Part shown: piece by piece, positions 38,760 through 49,599 of the stretch | Layout: each line of letters begins with the position of its first letter | How positions within the stretch are numbered: the stretch's first letter is position 1 | DNA from: Micropterix aruncella | Lineage: Eukaryota; Arthropoda; Insecta; Lepidoptera; Micropterigidae | Reading direction: 5' to 3' | DNA: 64,000 nt | NCBI GenBank assembly: GCA_944548615.1 | Contig: OX155961.1 | Span: 12,028,239-12,092,238 of the forward strand | Notes under the pieces: generated by a model | What the model was told of the DNA's origin: nothing | Database searches by the model: none | What the model saw: the letters and a program-made list of their open reading frames with translations, nothing else | Translations under genes and position numbers: made by a program

Positions 38760-40016
38760 TTTTATTTTAATTATTAGGAGTAGTAGTAGTAGATGGAGTT
38801 GGGGCTTGTTTCCAGCCCTTGATGTCACCTAGATCTATAAGATCGTGTGTAACTACCCACTATGTGGTAGGTCAATGGTCAGCGAGTAGCCCAGTACCTT
38901 CTTACCAGTCTAAGTAGGTCACTGACCTTCAAGTTGGGCAGATCGCTAGGTTCGAGAAAGGCTCCTCCCAGTAAACTGTGTCTTTTAGCGACGAGGCCTG
39001 GGCAGCGACCAACGAACGTGTATGCTGTCTTCAGGTTCTTCGCCACATATTCGGCAGTCCTTGCTCTCGGTCAAGCCAAGGTTAAATAGATGTGCTCTAA
39101 GGGGGTTGTGCACCGTTTCACGGGAGAGGACCGCGCAAGCGACCTCGAACTCGTAACCAATCGAGAGACTGGAGTAATCTGGTCGCAATTGGAAATAAGG
39201 GCGTGAGTGTAAACCCGCTGGGTAACACCCCTGGCTATCTCGCGGTTAAGGCGTTGGCCTCTTACGAGTTTGTGGCGGAGATTGACGGTGGACTGTTTTG
39301 TCCAAGTCTTCTGCGCTGACTCCAGGGAGAACGACCAATCGTTAAAACTTCCTGAGGTGGACGGGCTCGCCCGCTGTAGTCGACGACCCTAGTTGTTCTA
39401 AGGGTCATGTGTCCGGTGTGGAGAGAGATAGCGGTTCTAAGGTTCTTCTTGCTCATGTCAAGTAGGGCCTTGGTTTTCTTTTGCAGTGGTTGCTCCATCA
39501 CGTCTTTTGCCTGGCGACATCCCTGGCTCTGTTTCCAGGATGGCCGATGTTCCTGCTCCAAGCAGTCCCTGATGATTTTCTTACCTGTAGCGAAGGGGTC
39601 CCCTACAACTGGCTTCATTGGGCATTCCAGTGTGGCCAGTTTTGCCAGACTGTCGGCCTCTTCCTTGCCGGGTATGCCTTGGTGACCCGATATCCTCCAT
39701 ATTAGGGTGATTTTATTGGCTTTTCCTAATTTGTTGAACTCTTGCATGCAGTCCCAGACCACAGAAGATTCTGTGGTGGCTTTAGCCAGAGAGTCCAGTG
39801 CTGCTCTGCTATCAAAGTAGATGAGGATTTGTCTATTTTTTACCTCAAGTCGACTTGGAGTTTTATGCATTCCAATATGGCAAAATACCTCACTTGGAAA
39901 ACTGTAGCATATTGTCCAAGGGGGGATGCTGATTCTTAAGTTGGTTTTGGGTCCATATACGCCTGCCCCAAAACGTCCATTTGTTCCTGATCCGTCGGTG
40001 AACCAGGCGTCTCTTT
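38760..40016 (-). pseudogene. RNase H-bearing LINE 3' fragment (copy 2), split by family G
   Basis: Second copy of the LINE at 31740-33006. The RNase H part reads upstream from about 39870 (SRLEVKNRQILIYFDSRAA; the copy 1 S of YSDS is F here). The zinc knuckle CRICGEEPEDSIHV is in 38985-39188, with a frameshift relative to copy 1. Extra Gs near 39101 and 39358 break the frames further. It shares the same family G insertion, so that insertion predates the duplication. Confidence 0.85.
39106..39396 (+). mobile_element. family G retroposon, 5'-truncated (copy 2)
   Basis: Same insertion as 32102-32390, flanked by TCTAAGGG and TCTAAGGGT (39397-39405). It differs from copy 1 by a few bases, including CTCGCCCGC in place of CTCTCCCGC, which keeps the family consensus. 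Confidence 0.88.
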
Positions 40017-41094
40017 AAAAAAAACTGAAGGCAAAATTGCTATTATTGTGTATAAGAAAAAATATATTCAATTTCGAAATTTGACTTGACGGCCATGATT
40101 AGCAGGACACCCACTCAGACATTTTTTTCGCGATTTCTTTAACGCAAACTCTCGGGGGCGGTGAAAAGAATAGCCTTCTGGAAAAACTCTCAAAAAAACA
40201 GTAAAAAGAATTCTCGTATTTTAAAAAAAAATGTGCTATTGCTGTAAGTGTCCTTGCTTGTAAATGAAATACTTAATTTTATTCACGGGTTCATAATTAG
40301 GGATGTCATCGATTACGATTATGGTACGATTAATCGTGGATTATTAGTGTTTCCAGTTTGATCGAAATCGTCGATCGTCGTCCCAATTATTTGGCGATTT
40401 GCGGCGAAAAAAAAGAGGGCTGGAAGGAAAGAAGAAGGAAGGCTATGAAAACATTGATAAATCTTTGAAAAATTAGATTCTGAAACATGCTGATGGAGAC
40501 TGTAAGAATCCTAAACATGCTACCAGAGGCTGGAGCTGCAGACAGAGTTCACAGCGGCCCTTCTAAGTTAGGTCCCTCTTAGAAGAGGCTACCGGATGAA
40601 AGCTGAACCGTGAGGTCTGAACTTCAAAAGGCAAACAGGCCACCAGGCCAATCTGCACGGAACCATTAGGAACCTTAATACAGAGCGGTACAGTCGGGAG
40701 ACTTTGTGGTTCCAAGAGAACTTTCTACTCTCGCAAGCCTGGAACCCGCGCTCAAGGGGGGGGGGGGGCACTCTCGAGGGAGGGGGCAACATTCGGGGGC
40801 TAAAACTTTGATTCTGAATATAAAATATCTAAAAATCAACAATAATTTTAATATGCTTCACGGTCTTCCACTTCGGTGTGAGCCCTATTTTAAAATAACA
40901 AAGTGGTTTTTGTAAATGTCAGCCTTTTCGGGTTTATATCTGTCTATCTAAATGTCGGCCATCTATCTAGTTGAATAAGTTTTCACCATTCTCCACCATG
41001 ACCCTTATATATATAGCTGCAAAAATGCATTTTCGGGGGGGCCTTGGAACACGATCCCTTATTGAGCTCAGATTGAAAAAAAGGAAGGAAGGAA
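40017..41094. other. no gene seen; duplicate of 33007-34089
   Basis: Holds the shorter G-run at about 40756-40768. No coding region is supported. Confidence 0.45.
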
Positions 41095-41507
41095 GTTATA
41101 TTTAGGCATAAAGGAAGATCTAGACACCAGGGTAGAAAGGCTGCAGAATGTCTGCATTCGCTTCGTTTATGACCTAAGAAAGTATGACCATAGTAAGAAG
41201 TACAGAAGGAGACTTCACTGGCTGACGACCCGAGAAAGGAAAGATACGACAGTCCTAGGTTTGCTCTTCATAATCTTGAAGGAGAACGCATTAAACTATC
41301 TTATGAGATGTTAGGTTGAAACATCTGTCTTCTCACGGGTGCCCTCTGAGACCTGAAGACAACCTACTGCTCTCGATCCCTGGTCACAGTAGTGATTTCT
41401 TCTCACACTCCTTCGTACATGGAGCCCGTCCCTGGAATGCTTTACCCGCACGAATAAGAATAGCACTGAGTTTGTTTTGCCTCAAACGCAGGCTCAAAAT
41501 TTTTTGA
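41095..41507 (+). pseudogene. Jockey/CR1-type LINE C-terminal fragment (copy 2)
   Basis: Better preserved at its end than copy 1: FVHGARPWNALPARIRIA, then LSLFCLKRRLKIF and a stop. This is the canonical WN.LP..I......F...L..F finish of these proteins. It has its own frameshift near 41310 (an inserted TGAGATGT against copy 1). It is an inert fragment. Confidence 0.82.
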
Positions 41508-43671
41508 ACCCACGCTCATAAAGTTTTCCCTATTTTTCCCTCCCCCTTGAGGCATCTGCGTCATTATGGGTTTATTGTTTTGACGTAAATAAGTCATTAA
41601 AATTGCTTCTATAGTGGGAGGCAATTCAAGAAACGAATGATAACAAAATCGGGGGATACAGTTTGGTGTTGCAGCTATCTATCATCTCCATCCAAAATTT
41701 AATTACACCACTGGATAGCAAAGGATAAAAGAATTCGTTACTTTAAGTGAGGACTGTCAAGCATCGCGCGCGGTAAAGGAGGAAGCGCCTCCATTTTAAG
41801 GTAATTAATTTTGCTGCGTTTCGAGATTTCTATTAAATTCCATTTAGTATAACTTTTGACTCGGAAACACTAAAACGTTGGTTTGGGTTTTAATCGTCAG
41901 CTCTCATCAAAATATATCGATTGTACATATAAAACATTACTGTAAAACAGTTTTTTGTCTTAAAAAAGCCCTCGGTCTGTAGATATGTCGTCAAAATAGC
42001 AAATTAAAAAAAGTTATTAAAATAGAAAAATAAAAAACTAAAGCGCCATCTGCTGGATCACCACGCGAGCATTTTGTACTGGCAACAGGTGGCCCTCTAA
42101 CGGACGGTAGATGAACGGGATGATAGCGCCCATCTGCTGTTTATTGCTGCGATTAGTTTTAGCTAGTTAGTTTTATCTTATTTTTACCGCATAGCATTTT
42201 GTTATATTAGGTTAAGGTTAGCTGTAAGATTTGCTTTTAGGCTATAAGCTCGCCTTTTTGGTAAATCAAATAAAGCGTTTTATAATAATTATTATTGTTA
42301 TTATTAATATATTTGTGCCCAGAGCCCCAATACATCTGAATGCGGGCCCTGTTTTCCAATTATGAATTCAGGAAAATTGGATTCTGATCGGCTTGCTAAG
42401 CGTCTGTTTAGCGTCGCTCCGCCCTCCAGGGCTACAAAGGAAAATCAATATTATTATGGATGAACCCTCATATCTCTGAAGCGTTAACGTGAAAGGCTAA
42501 TTAACAATTCGTCTGTGATGAAATTATCTGACGATGACAGATTTTGGGCGTCACGCTATTAACGTTCCCCAATAAATGATTTTGCGTCGAGCAACGTCGA
42601 TGTTGGAGCCCATATGGGAAGCCCATTCCACCCCAGACAGGGCGACTTCCCTTTCCTATTTGGAGTGGCTTTTATATTCATATGTTTTCGTAGTAACGTT
42701 AGGTCTTTTAATTTAAACTGCCCTACCTATACAAACGTACGTTATGCTAAGTACAAAAATACCAAAATAAAAATAAAAAAAACCGAATTTTGCGGTGTAG
42801 TAGAGCGTCTAGTGGTAGCACCTTTCAGGTTACTTCAGCCGGCTCTCGTTACGGAGGGTGGAGAACCACACTGGTCCACATGCGTTCTACAAATCTCTCA
42901 CCAGTGGCTCCAAGTAGCTGTTGTACACGCAGCAGCCACACCGCGGTAAACCACGTCGGCTCGTGGGCTAAACCTGGTCAAGGGGGGCCTGCACGCTTCG
43001 GTGGACAGGTCTGATTGCGGATACCTCCTGCATAGTGTACGAAGACTGGCCCGGCGAAGAAGGGAACTCGACGACAAATAAGCGACGGATGTTGGCGGAA
43101 GCGGCGGCACAGCACGGCATCGTGGAAGGCCTAGGGCGTCCGGTTGAGGGCTAAAAACCGGCGGCCAGAAACTGCATCCCTCTTTCCTCCAATCGTGGCG
43201 GATCTCCGCTTCATTGGCGCAGGGATTCCAGGGACGAGAGAGTGAGTCTGCACCAGCGCAACCGCTTACTCACTGTAAACTATTCACGCGCAGATGACCT
43301 CTAGTTTTTGAACATCGGACCGGACTTGTACCCAAGACCCTTCGAAGAAGTCCTGTCAACCAAGAGGTCGCCGTCGTCGGATCACGATGAGGAGGACATC
43401 ACACAATTCTAAATACAAAAAAAGATAATAAATAGGTTCTTCTGTAAAAAAAATATCTGGTAAACAAGTATTGTTATTAAAAAATGTAATGAAAAAAATA
43501 ACCAACTTTTTGAATAAAACCCAAAGGTAGAGCGGTTAAAAATGAAGTATCAATAATAGTTAAATAATATTCAAAATGTAAAAAATCGTCAAAAATAATC
43601 CACAATTTAATCAAATTAATAAACGACAATAAAATGAGAAAAAAAATACACACGGAAATAATATTATTAAA
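41508..43671. other. no gene supported; duplicate of 34481-36636
   Basis: Same GC-rich block (about 42788-43410) and AT-rich flanks as copy 1, with isolated differences. Confidence 0.4.
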
Positions 43672-44015
43672 CACGGTTTATTTTTTATTAGTGACATCTT
43701 TAAAGTAGGTGAATCAGTACGAGAAGTCATTTTTTTATATATTTTTCTTAATTTTAAGTTTTGAAAAATAGTATAAAAGAGTCGAGCGCTTTGTGCCATC
43801 TAGCGGTAGGTAACATATCGCGATATCTTACCTAATGCTAGATGGCGCATCGCCGTCAACGCTTGTCAACATTTTATTTATCAGTCAGGTTTTTTTTAAT
43901 TTACCAAAAAAAAACTTTTTTTTTAAATTTTTGTGTTTTGTTTTCATTTAAAGTTGCCTACCTGCTCGCACTGATTCATCCACTTCAAGGTGTCACTAAT
44001 TAAAAAACCAGCCTG
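43672..44015. mobile_element. palindromic MITE family P (copy in segment 2)
   Basis: Counterpart of 36637-36985, with the same inverted ends and inner dyad (ATCTAGCGGTAGGTAA, then CTAGATGGCGC) and small indels. Confidence 0.75.
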
Positions 44016-44253
44016 TATATAAAAGGTCTAATTTGTAAAAAAATACTATTGAAAATGAATCACAACAGAAGATTGCTCAATTACATAGAACGATTTGACA
44101 ACCCTTACGAAACGGCTTAATTCAGGTGGCGCTGATAGCTTTAACGGCCGAACTATTAGCAAATTATTTGGTTATCTATGTATTATATAACATTGTCATT
44201 CTAGGGGTTTTTTAATAAACGACCGAACATAGATATATCGTGTTTAGTGTCAA

Positions 44254-44590
44254 ATGAAAGCGTCCGTTATTGCAACAGGATATTGCTTGATCACACACTG
44301 CAAGAAATCGATGGATGTTTTGAACGATTTACAATGGGAATTGCTTCCACACCCACCTTATTCCCTGGATCTTCCACCCAGTGATTATCACCTGTTTCCA
44401 GATTTGAAAAAACCCTTACGGGGTGTTCGATTTGAAAGTTTAACTGACGTAAAACGAGCCATAAATAGGTGGATTGAGGAGACACCGAAAAAGTTATTTT
44501 AGACGGCTTAAAAAAAATTGTTTATCGTTGGGATAAATGTATTCAGTTATATGGAGGTTATGTTGAAAAACTACATTGTAATATTGACGA
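44254..44590 (+). pseudogene. mariner transposase C-terminal fragment
   Basis: C-terminal part of a mariner (DD34D) transposase. CKKSMDVLNDLQWELLPHPP, then YSLDLPPSDYHLFPDLKKPL holds the third catalytic D (normally YSPDLAPSDYHLF), followed by VRFESLTDVKRAINRW. The frame stops at 44500. A shifted frame then continues DGLKKIVYRWDKCIQLYGG, then YVEKLHCNIDEN, the normal mariner C-terminus. The first two catalytic aspartates and the DNA-binding part are missing. It begins exactly where homology to copy 1 of the 6-kb segment ends. Confidence 0.9.
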
Positions 44591-45425
44591 AAATTAACAA
44601 AATAATAAAAATATAGCTGAATTCCCAGAACTTTGGAAACATCCCTAGTATATTGATAAATAAATAAACAAAAAATATATAAAAAAAACCGTAATAAAAA
44701 TAAATATAAATACTCTCTCTGTAAAGGCCAGTCGTGTTTTTTTTTCTTGTTATCAGATGCACATCGAGTTAAAACATGCAATATAAAGCATACGATTGGC
44801 CGTTTGGACCCATCTGTGAACAATTTTCCTAGGATTCGCCTGATACATGTCGTAAAGGTACTTTGGTCTGTCCTGCGATCTTTTGTTTGTTTGCTGTTTG
44901 AAAAACTTTATTGCACACACAATAGAGTACAGCACTGTGGGCCTATTTCCAAGTGTTATTGTGACTAATTGTTTATGTTGGCAAATTAATATATAACAAG
45001 TGTGATTTTTGTAAAGTAGTGGTCAAAATAAATCAGTACAATTACATAATTAATATAATATAACATAAATTAATAGCTCATGTCAACTCACTATCAAATG
45101 GAGGAATTTGATATGAAGACAAGCTAAGATACGATGAGGGGGGGGGGGGGGATTTATATGTTAAGTAAATATCTCAATTGATTTTTCAAACCCGATCAGG
45201 TTGTCAAGTTGTCTCGGGGGAAAAGACACAGAGTTCCATATTAGGGGCGCCGACACTGTAAATGCCTTGGACATGCAAGTCGATGATTGCTGAGGTATAG
45301 CCAGTAATCGATTTTCCTGAGAGCGTAATGGGAGGCCATGGGATTAAATCGAAGAGAAGAGATTATACAAATAAATTAAAAGTAAAAAAGGATTGTTAGA
45401 AACAAGCTTTAATTTCCATCATGGA
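44591..45425. other. no gene seen; poly-G run
   Basis: AT-rich DNA. A run of about 14 Gs lies at 45137-45151. No supported gene. Confidence 0.45.
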
Positions 45426-45860
45426 ATAGTTCCAGTGGCAATTTCCTGGTTCCATGTGCAGACCCTCGTTATTATGTATAATGGAAAGTACTCAACACAA
45501 CAAAACAAACGAACGCAAACTTGACTATCTTAGCATTTTCCTTTAGGGAGTTCCAGTGGCAATCTTCCGGCTCCATCTTCAGACCTTCGTCATCAAGTGT
45601 AATGGAAAGTACTTAAGACAACTAAACAAACGAACCCAAACTTGACTATCTTAACATTTTGTACCCGGGAGTTCCAGTGGCAATCATCCGGCTCCATCTT
45701 CAGACCTTCGTCATTATGACTAATAGAAATTACTCATGATAAGAAAACATACTAGCCCATATTCGGCTGTTCTACCACTTGCTATCAGGGAGTTCCAGTC
45801 CCTACATCTGGGCTCCGTCATCAACTTAGCTCGATGGTACCATACTATTGCATTGTCACC
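45426..45860. repeat. ~121-bp minisatellite, about 3.6 units
   Basis: Units begin near 45426, 45549, 45670 and 45791 with AGTTCCAGTGGCAATCTTCC, then GGCTCCATCTTCAGACC. The first three continue to AATGGAAAGTACT. The core is shared with 15.6 and 56.6 kb and resembles that at 62.9 kb. Confidence 0.85.
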
Positions 45861-45869
45861 GAACGTACA

Positions 45870-46980
45870 TAAGTATGCCAAATGTCAGTTCAATTAATAG
45901 GCATTCACGGTACGTCTTTGAGATGGTTTGAGGATTACCTCTGTGGTAGATCTCAAGTCACTCAACTAAGGGATACGTCTAGTTCGAGATCAGGAATCAA
46001 ATTTGGAGTACCTCAAGGTAGCGTGCTAGGTCCAATTCTATTCCTTATTTACATAAATGGACTATCATCGATTCCTCTGTGTAAGGGGAAAGCCATCTTG
46101 TTTGCAGATGACATTGCCCTAATTTTCAGAGACAGATCCTGGCAGGGAGTGTTTGAAAACTGTCAAATGGGTCTCAAACGGGTGAAAGAATGGCTTGACT
46201 GGAACCTTTTATCTCTAAATGTAGAGAAAACCAAATATATGACGTTTTCCAAAACAAGCAAGGGAATGCAACAAACAGCTGGACTATCCCTCATAGTACA
46301 CACATGTAAGGACAGTCCATCAACTATCTGTGCTTGTTCTAATCTAGACAAGGTGAGCACGATTAAATACCTATGCTTGACTTTGGACAATAGATTGACC
46401 TGGTCTTACCATATCTACAACACAGCGGCTAAAATTCGCAAACTCATTCATCCATTTAAACTTCTACGTAACGTAATGTCGAAACCATTACTAAAAGTTG
46501 TCTATTACGCGCTTGCTCACAGCGTTATATCATATGGAATTCTTGGTTGGGGCGGTGCAGCACTATCACACCTCGATCCCCTTGTTAAAGCTCAGAAGGC
46601 GCTGTTAAGAGTTGTCAACAAAAAACCGTTGAGATACTCGTCGGAGCAACTTTTTCGTGAGTTCTCTGTTCTTGATGTACGGCAAACATTTGCTAAAACG
46701 ATAATACTCTATTATCACAAACATAAAGAATTGCACCAGCAAACAACCTATAAAATTATAACACGAGCGATAACTATTAGTAACCACATAGTACCCCAAA
46801 CTGAATAGTACCCATGCAAAGAGACATTTTCTATACTTGGCACCGTCGTTGTTCAATTAAATTAAGGATATACCCGGCATTTATACTCAAGGTATAAATA
46901 TAAACAAAAAAAGACTAACCCACTGGTTGATCACCCAGGGAAGGAAAGAAACCTAAAAACTAATTTGCTTTATTCTATAT
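45870..46980 (+). pseudogene. Jockey/CR1-type LINE reverse transcriptase, 5' truncated
   Basis: The 308-codon frame at 45882-46808 holds the second half of a LINE reverse transcriptase: LIGIHGTSLRWFEDYL, FGVPQGSVLGPILFLIYING (motif B), ILFADDIALIF (catalytic DD), LNVEKTKYMTFS, and IKYLCLTLDNRLTW. The thumb follows: SVISYGILGWGGAALSHL, then QKALLRVVNKKPL. After a frameshift near 46800 the C-terminus continues HAKRHFLYLAPSLFN. An ATTATTATTATTAT tail lies near 46976-46995. There is no RNase H, endonuclease or first RT motif. The element starts just after the minisatellite. Its role was reverse transcription of its own RNA; truncated and shifted, it is inert. Confidence 0.9.
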
Positions 46981-46995
46981 TATTATTATTATATT

Positions 46996-47564
46996 AAACA
47001 TGGTTTGATAATTTTGAAACGAACAACTTACATACGTAAATTGTAAGTCGAAGGCAAATACACGAGATAGTAGGGTACATGGAAATCCCGACATCGCCTA
47101 ATGGGGAGGCACTCAATTTGCCTCAATTTTGCATTGCAAATGAGAGGTAAGTTACATTACGTACGAAGAAAAGCTACAACAAGGTGTCGGCAAGGCATAG
47201 TCGACAAATACTAAAATTATAAATTAAATTATTTTTGATTAATTAAAATTCTCTGTGGAGGCACTTCCTAAGACCAGAGATTTACTTCATTATTTATCCC
47301 AGTGACCCCTATATAAAAAGCACCAAACGGACACTCGTCGTTTTCGAAAACAAAGTTTTTATTCCGTACAATGTGTGATCCGGCTTAATATACCCACCCA
47401 ATGGTTTACAGCTTCTGAAAAATCCATGTCGACCTCTTCCGGCCGATTCAGATAAATTATGTCGTTTAATATGAATGGCGTTCTTTTCGCGTTGAGCTGC
47501 CGCCCTATATAAGGCCCGGGCTATATAGAGTCGTTTTTAGGGAGCGGAAGCAATCACAATACAC
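46996..47564. other. no gene seen; dyad of TATA motifs
   Basis: Mostly unique-looking AT-rich sequence, becoming GC-richer after 47400. It contains the near-palindrome CTATATAAGGCCCGGGCTATATAG at 47505-47528 (two outward TATA-like boxes). Confidence 0.4.
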
Positions 47565-47580
47565 TGTTGTATGTTGATGG

Positions 47581-48882
47581 AGTTAATGGGCCCATGCTGG
47601 GTTGGCCACGAAGACCCATTCTGTTCAGGGTCGGTCACACTCACGGGTCAACACCCATCCGACGGCCTCCACGCATGAGGTGCGAACCTGGGTAGGACTC
47701 TGGCCTTGGTCAGTTTACCTTGGGAATCAAACCTCTGGCGCTCCTGGACGGTCTGCGCACCGCGCGGCGAAAGCCAATCGATTTTGCACTCTGACTAACA
47801 TCTTGCGGTGTCAACTACAACGGGCGAGCCCGTCACCACAGGACGTTTTAACGATTAGTCGTTCTGTCGCCCTGCAGTGAACGTAGAAGACTTTGGACAG
47901 TACATTCTACGTCCAGCTACGTCACAACCCGTGAGAGTCCAACGCCTTACCGCGAGTGAGCCAGGAATAAACCCGGCGGGCTCGAGATACTCGCGCCCTC
48001 ACTTCCAATTGTGACCAGATTTCTCCGGTCTCTCGATTGGTTCCGAGTTCGAGGTCGCTTGCGCGGTCCTCTCCCTTACGAAGCGGTGAAACGGAGTGCA
48101 CCGAATCTGTCGCGGACCAAGGCGTCCTTTGCCCGACTCTGAACCGGGATCGAATGGCCAATGGTCATTTCAAGAGCAGTCCCCATAAGGTAGACAACTA
48201 CCCCCGCTCTATAGGAAACAATACAGTTCCCAGACTCCCCCGATTGTTAGTCGGAGAGCACAATCGATTGGCTTGCGCCGCTAGGTGCGCAGACCGTCCA
48301 GGAGCGCCAGAGGATTGATTCCCAGGGGAGACTGGTTGACCCAGTGTCCTACCCAGGCTCGCACCCCATGCGTGAAGGCCATCGGATGGGTGTTGACCCG
48401 TGAGTGTGACCGACCCTGAAACAGAATAGGTCTTCGTGGCCAACTCAGCAAGGGCCCATTAGCTCCCAAACAGTCGGGGGAGTCTAGAAGCTGTACTGTT
48501 TCCTATAGAGCGGGGGTGGTTGCGGACCTTACGGCGACTGTTCTTGAAATGACTATCGGCCATCCGATCCTGGGTGGAACAGCCGGGCAAAGGACGCCGT
48601 GGTCCGCGATAGATTCGGTATACACCGTTTCACCGCTTCGTAAGGGAGAGGACCGCGCAAGCTACCTCGAACTCGGAACCTATCGAGAGACCGGAGAAAT
48701 CTAATCACAATTGGAAGTAAGGGCGCGAGTGTCGGCCGCGCCAGGTCTTACGGGTTGTGGCGTAGCTAGATGGTGGACTGTTTTGTCCCAAGTCTTCTAC
48801 GCTCACTGCAGGGAGATAGAACGACTAATCGTTAAAACTTCCTGTGGTGACGGGCTCGCCCGCTGTAGTCGACAACCCAAGT
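47581..48882 (+). mobile_element. family G retroposon, full length, interrupted by a second copy
   Basis: Sense-orientation copy made of 47581-47800 and 48469-48882 (about 634 bp in all). It is flanked by the 16-bp direct repeat TGTTGTATGTTGATGG (47565-47580 and 48883-48898). The two parts rejoin at GACTAACA/GTCGGGG exactly as in the uninterrupted 19.3-kb copy. The TSD and the correct rejoining show a complete element later hit by another. Confidence 0.88.
47801..48468 (-). mobile_element. family G retroposon nested inside another copy
   Basis: About 668 bp, reverse orientation, running from TTGCGGTGTCAACTACAACG to GCCCATTAGCTCCCA. A short AACA duplication borders it (47797-47800 and 48469-48472). 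It is closely related to the copy at 51199-51860, so insertion was probably recent relative to the diverged 10.3-kb copy. Confidence 0.85.
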
Positions 48883-48898
48883 TGTTGTATGTTGATGG

Positions 48899-49590
48899 GA
48901 GCAAATGGGCCCTGTTGGAGTTGGCCACGAAGACCCACTTGTACAGGGTCGGTCACACTCACGGGTCAACACCCATCGGGCGGCCTTCTCGCATGAACTG
49001 CGAGCCCGGGCAGGGCCTCGGGCCTCCTGGGGGAAACTAGCCCTCTGGCCTGAGGGCTAGTTTCCCCCAGGAGACAATCTTCTGGCGCTCCTGGACGGTT
49101 TGCGCACCTTGCGGCGTTAACCAATAAATTGTGCATTCCGACTGAGAGCTGGGGGAAATAGTATTGTTTCCTATAGAGCTGGGGTACTTGTTAACCTTAC
49201 GGCAACTGCTCTTGAAATGACCAATCGTCTACCCGATACTGGGTGAACAGCCAAGCAATGGATGCCGTGGTCCGCGATAGATTCGGAAGACACCGTATCA
49301 CCGCTACGTAAGGAAGAGGACCGCACAAGCGATTTCGAACCTGCAACAGTCGGGAGACCGGAGTAATCTGGTTGCAACTGGAATTAAGGGGCGAATGTCG
49401 GCCCGCTGTGTGATAACCTGGTTATCTCGCGGCAAGGCGTTGGCTTCTTACGGGCGTGTGGCGTAACTAGACGGTGGACTGTTTTAGTCCTAAGTCTTCT
49501 GCGCTCACCTCACGGGAGACAGAACGATCTAATATCGTTAAAACTTCCTGAAGTGACGGCTTTGCTCGTTGTAGTCGACAGCTCTAGTTG
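48899..49590 (+). mobile_element. family G retroposon, third cluster copy
   Basis: Sense orientation, starting GAGCAAATGGGCCC directly after the second TGTTGTATGTTGATGG and ending GCTCTAGTTGT, then TGTATTTTTGAGG (a degraded version of that target). It is more diverged than its neighbours and contains a hairpin insertion at 49024-49073. Confidence 0.82.
49024..49073. repeat. perfect 21-bp hairpin inside family G copy
   Basis: The arm at 49024-49044 (CTCCTGGGGGAAACTAGCCC and one more base) is repeated as an exact reverse complement at 49053-49073, with an 8-base loop. Other family G copies lack the second arm, so it arose in this copy. Confidence 0.9.
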
Positions 49591-49599
49591 TTGTATTTT

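Larger units (their letters stand above)
37982..44260 (+). repeat. ~6-kb duplicated segment, copy 2
   Basis: Collinear with 31262-37221. It starts at the gap edge (TGGGACTCTTTAAGATTTTA against CTGGACTCATTAGATTTTA) and ends at CAAATGAAAG, after which it runs into a mariner fragment while copy 1 continues differently. It carries one extra 317-bp MITE. Confidence 0.97.
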
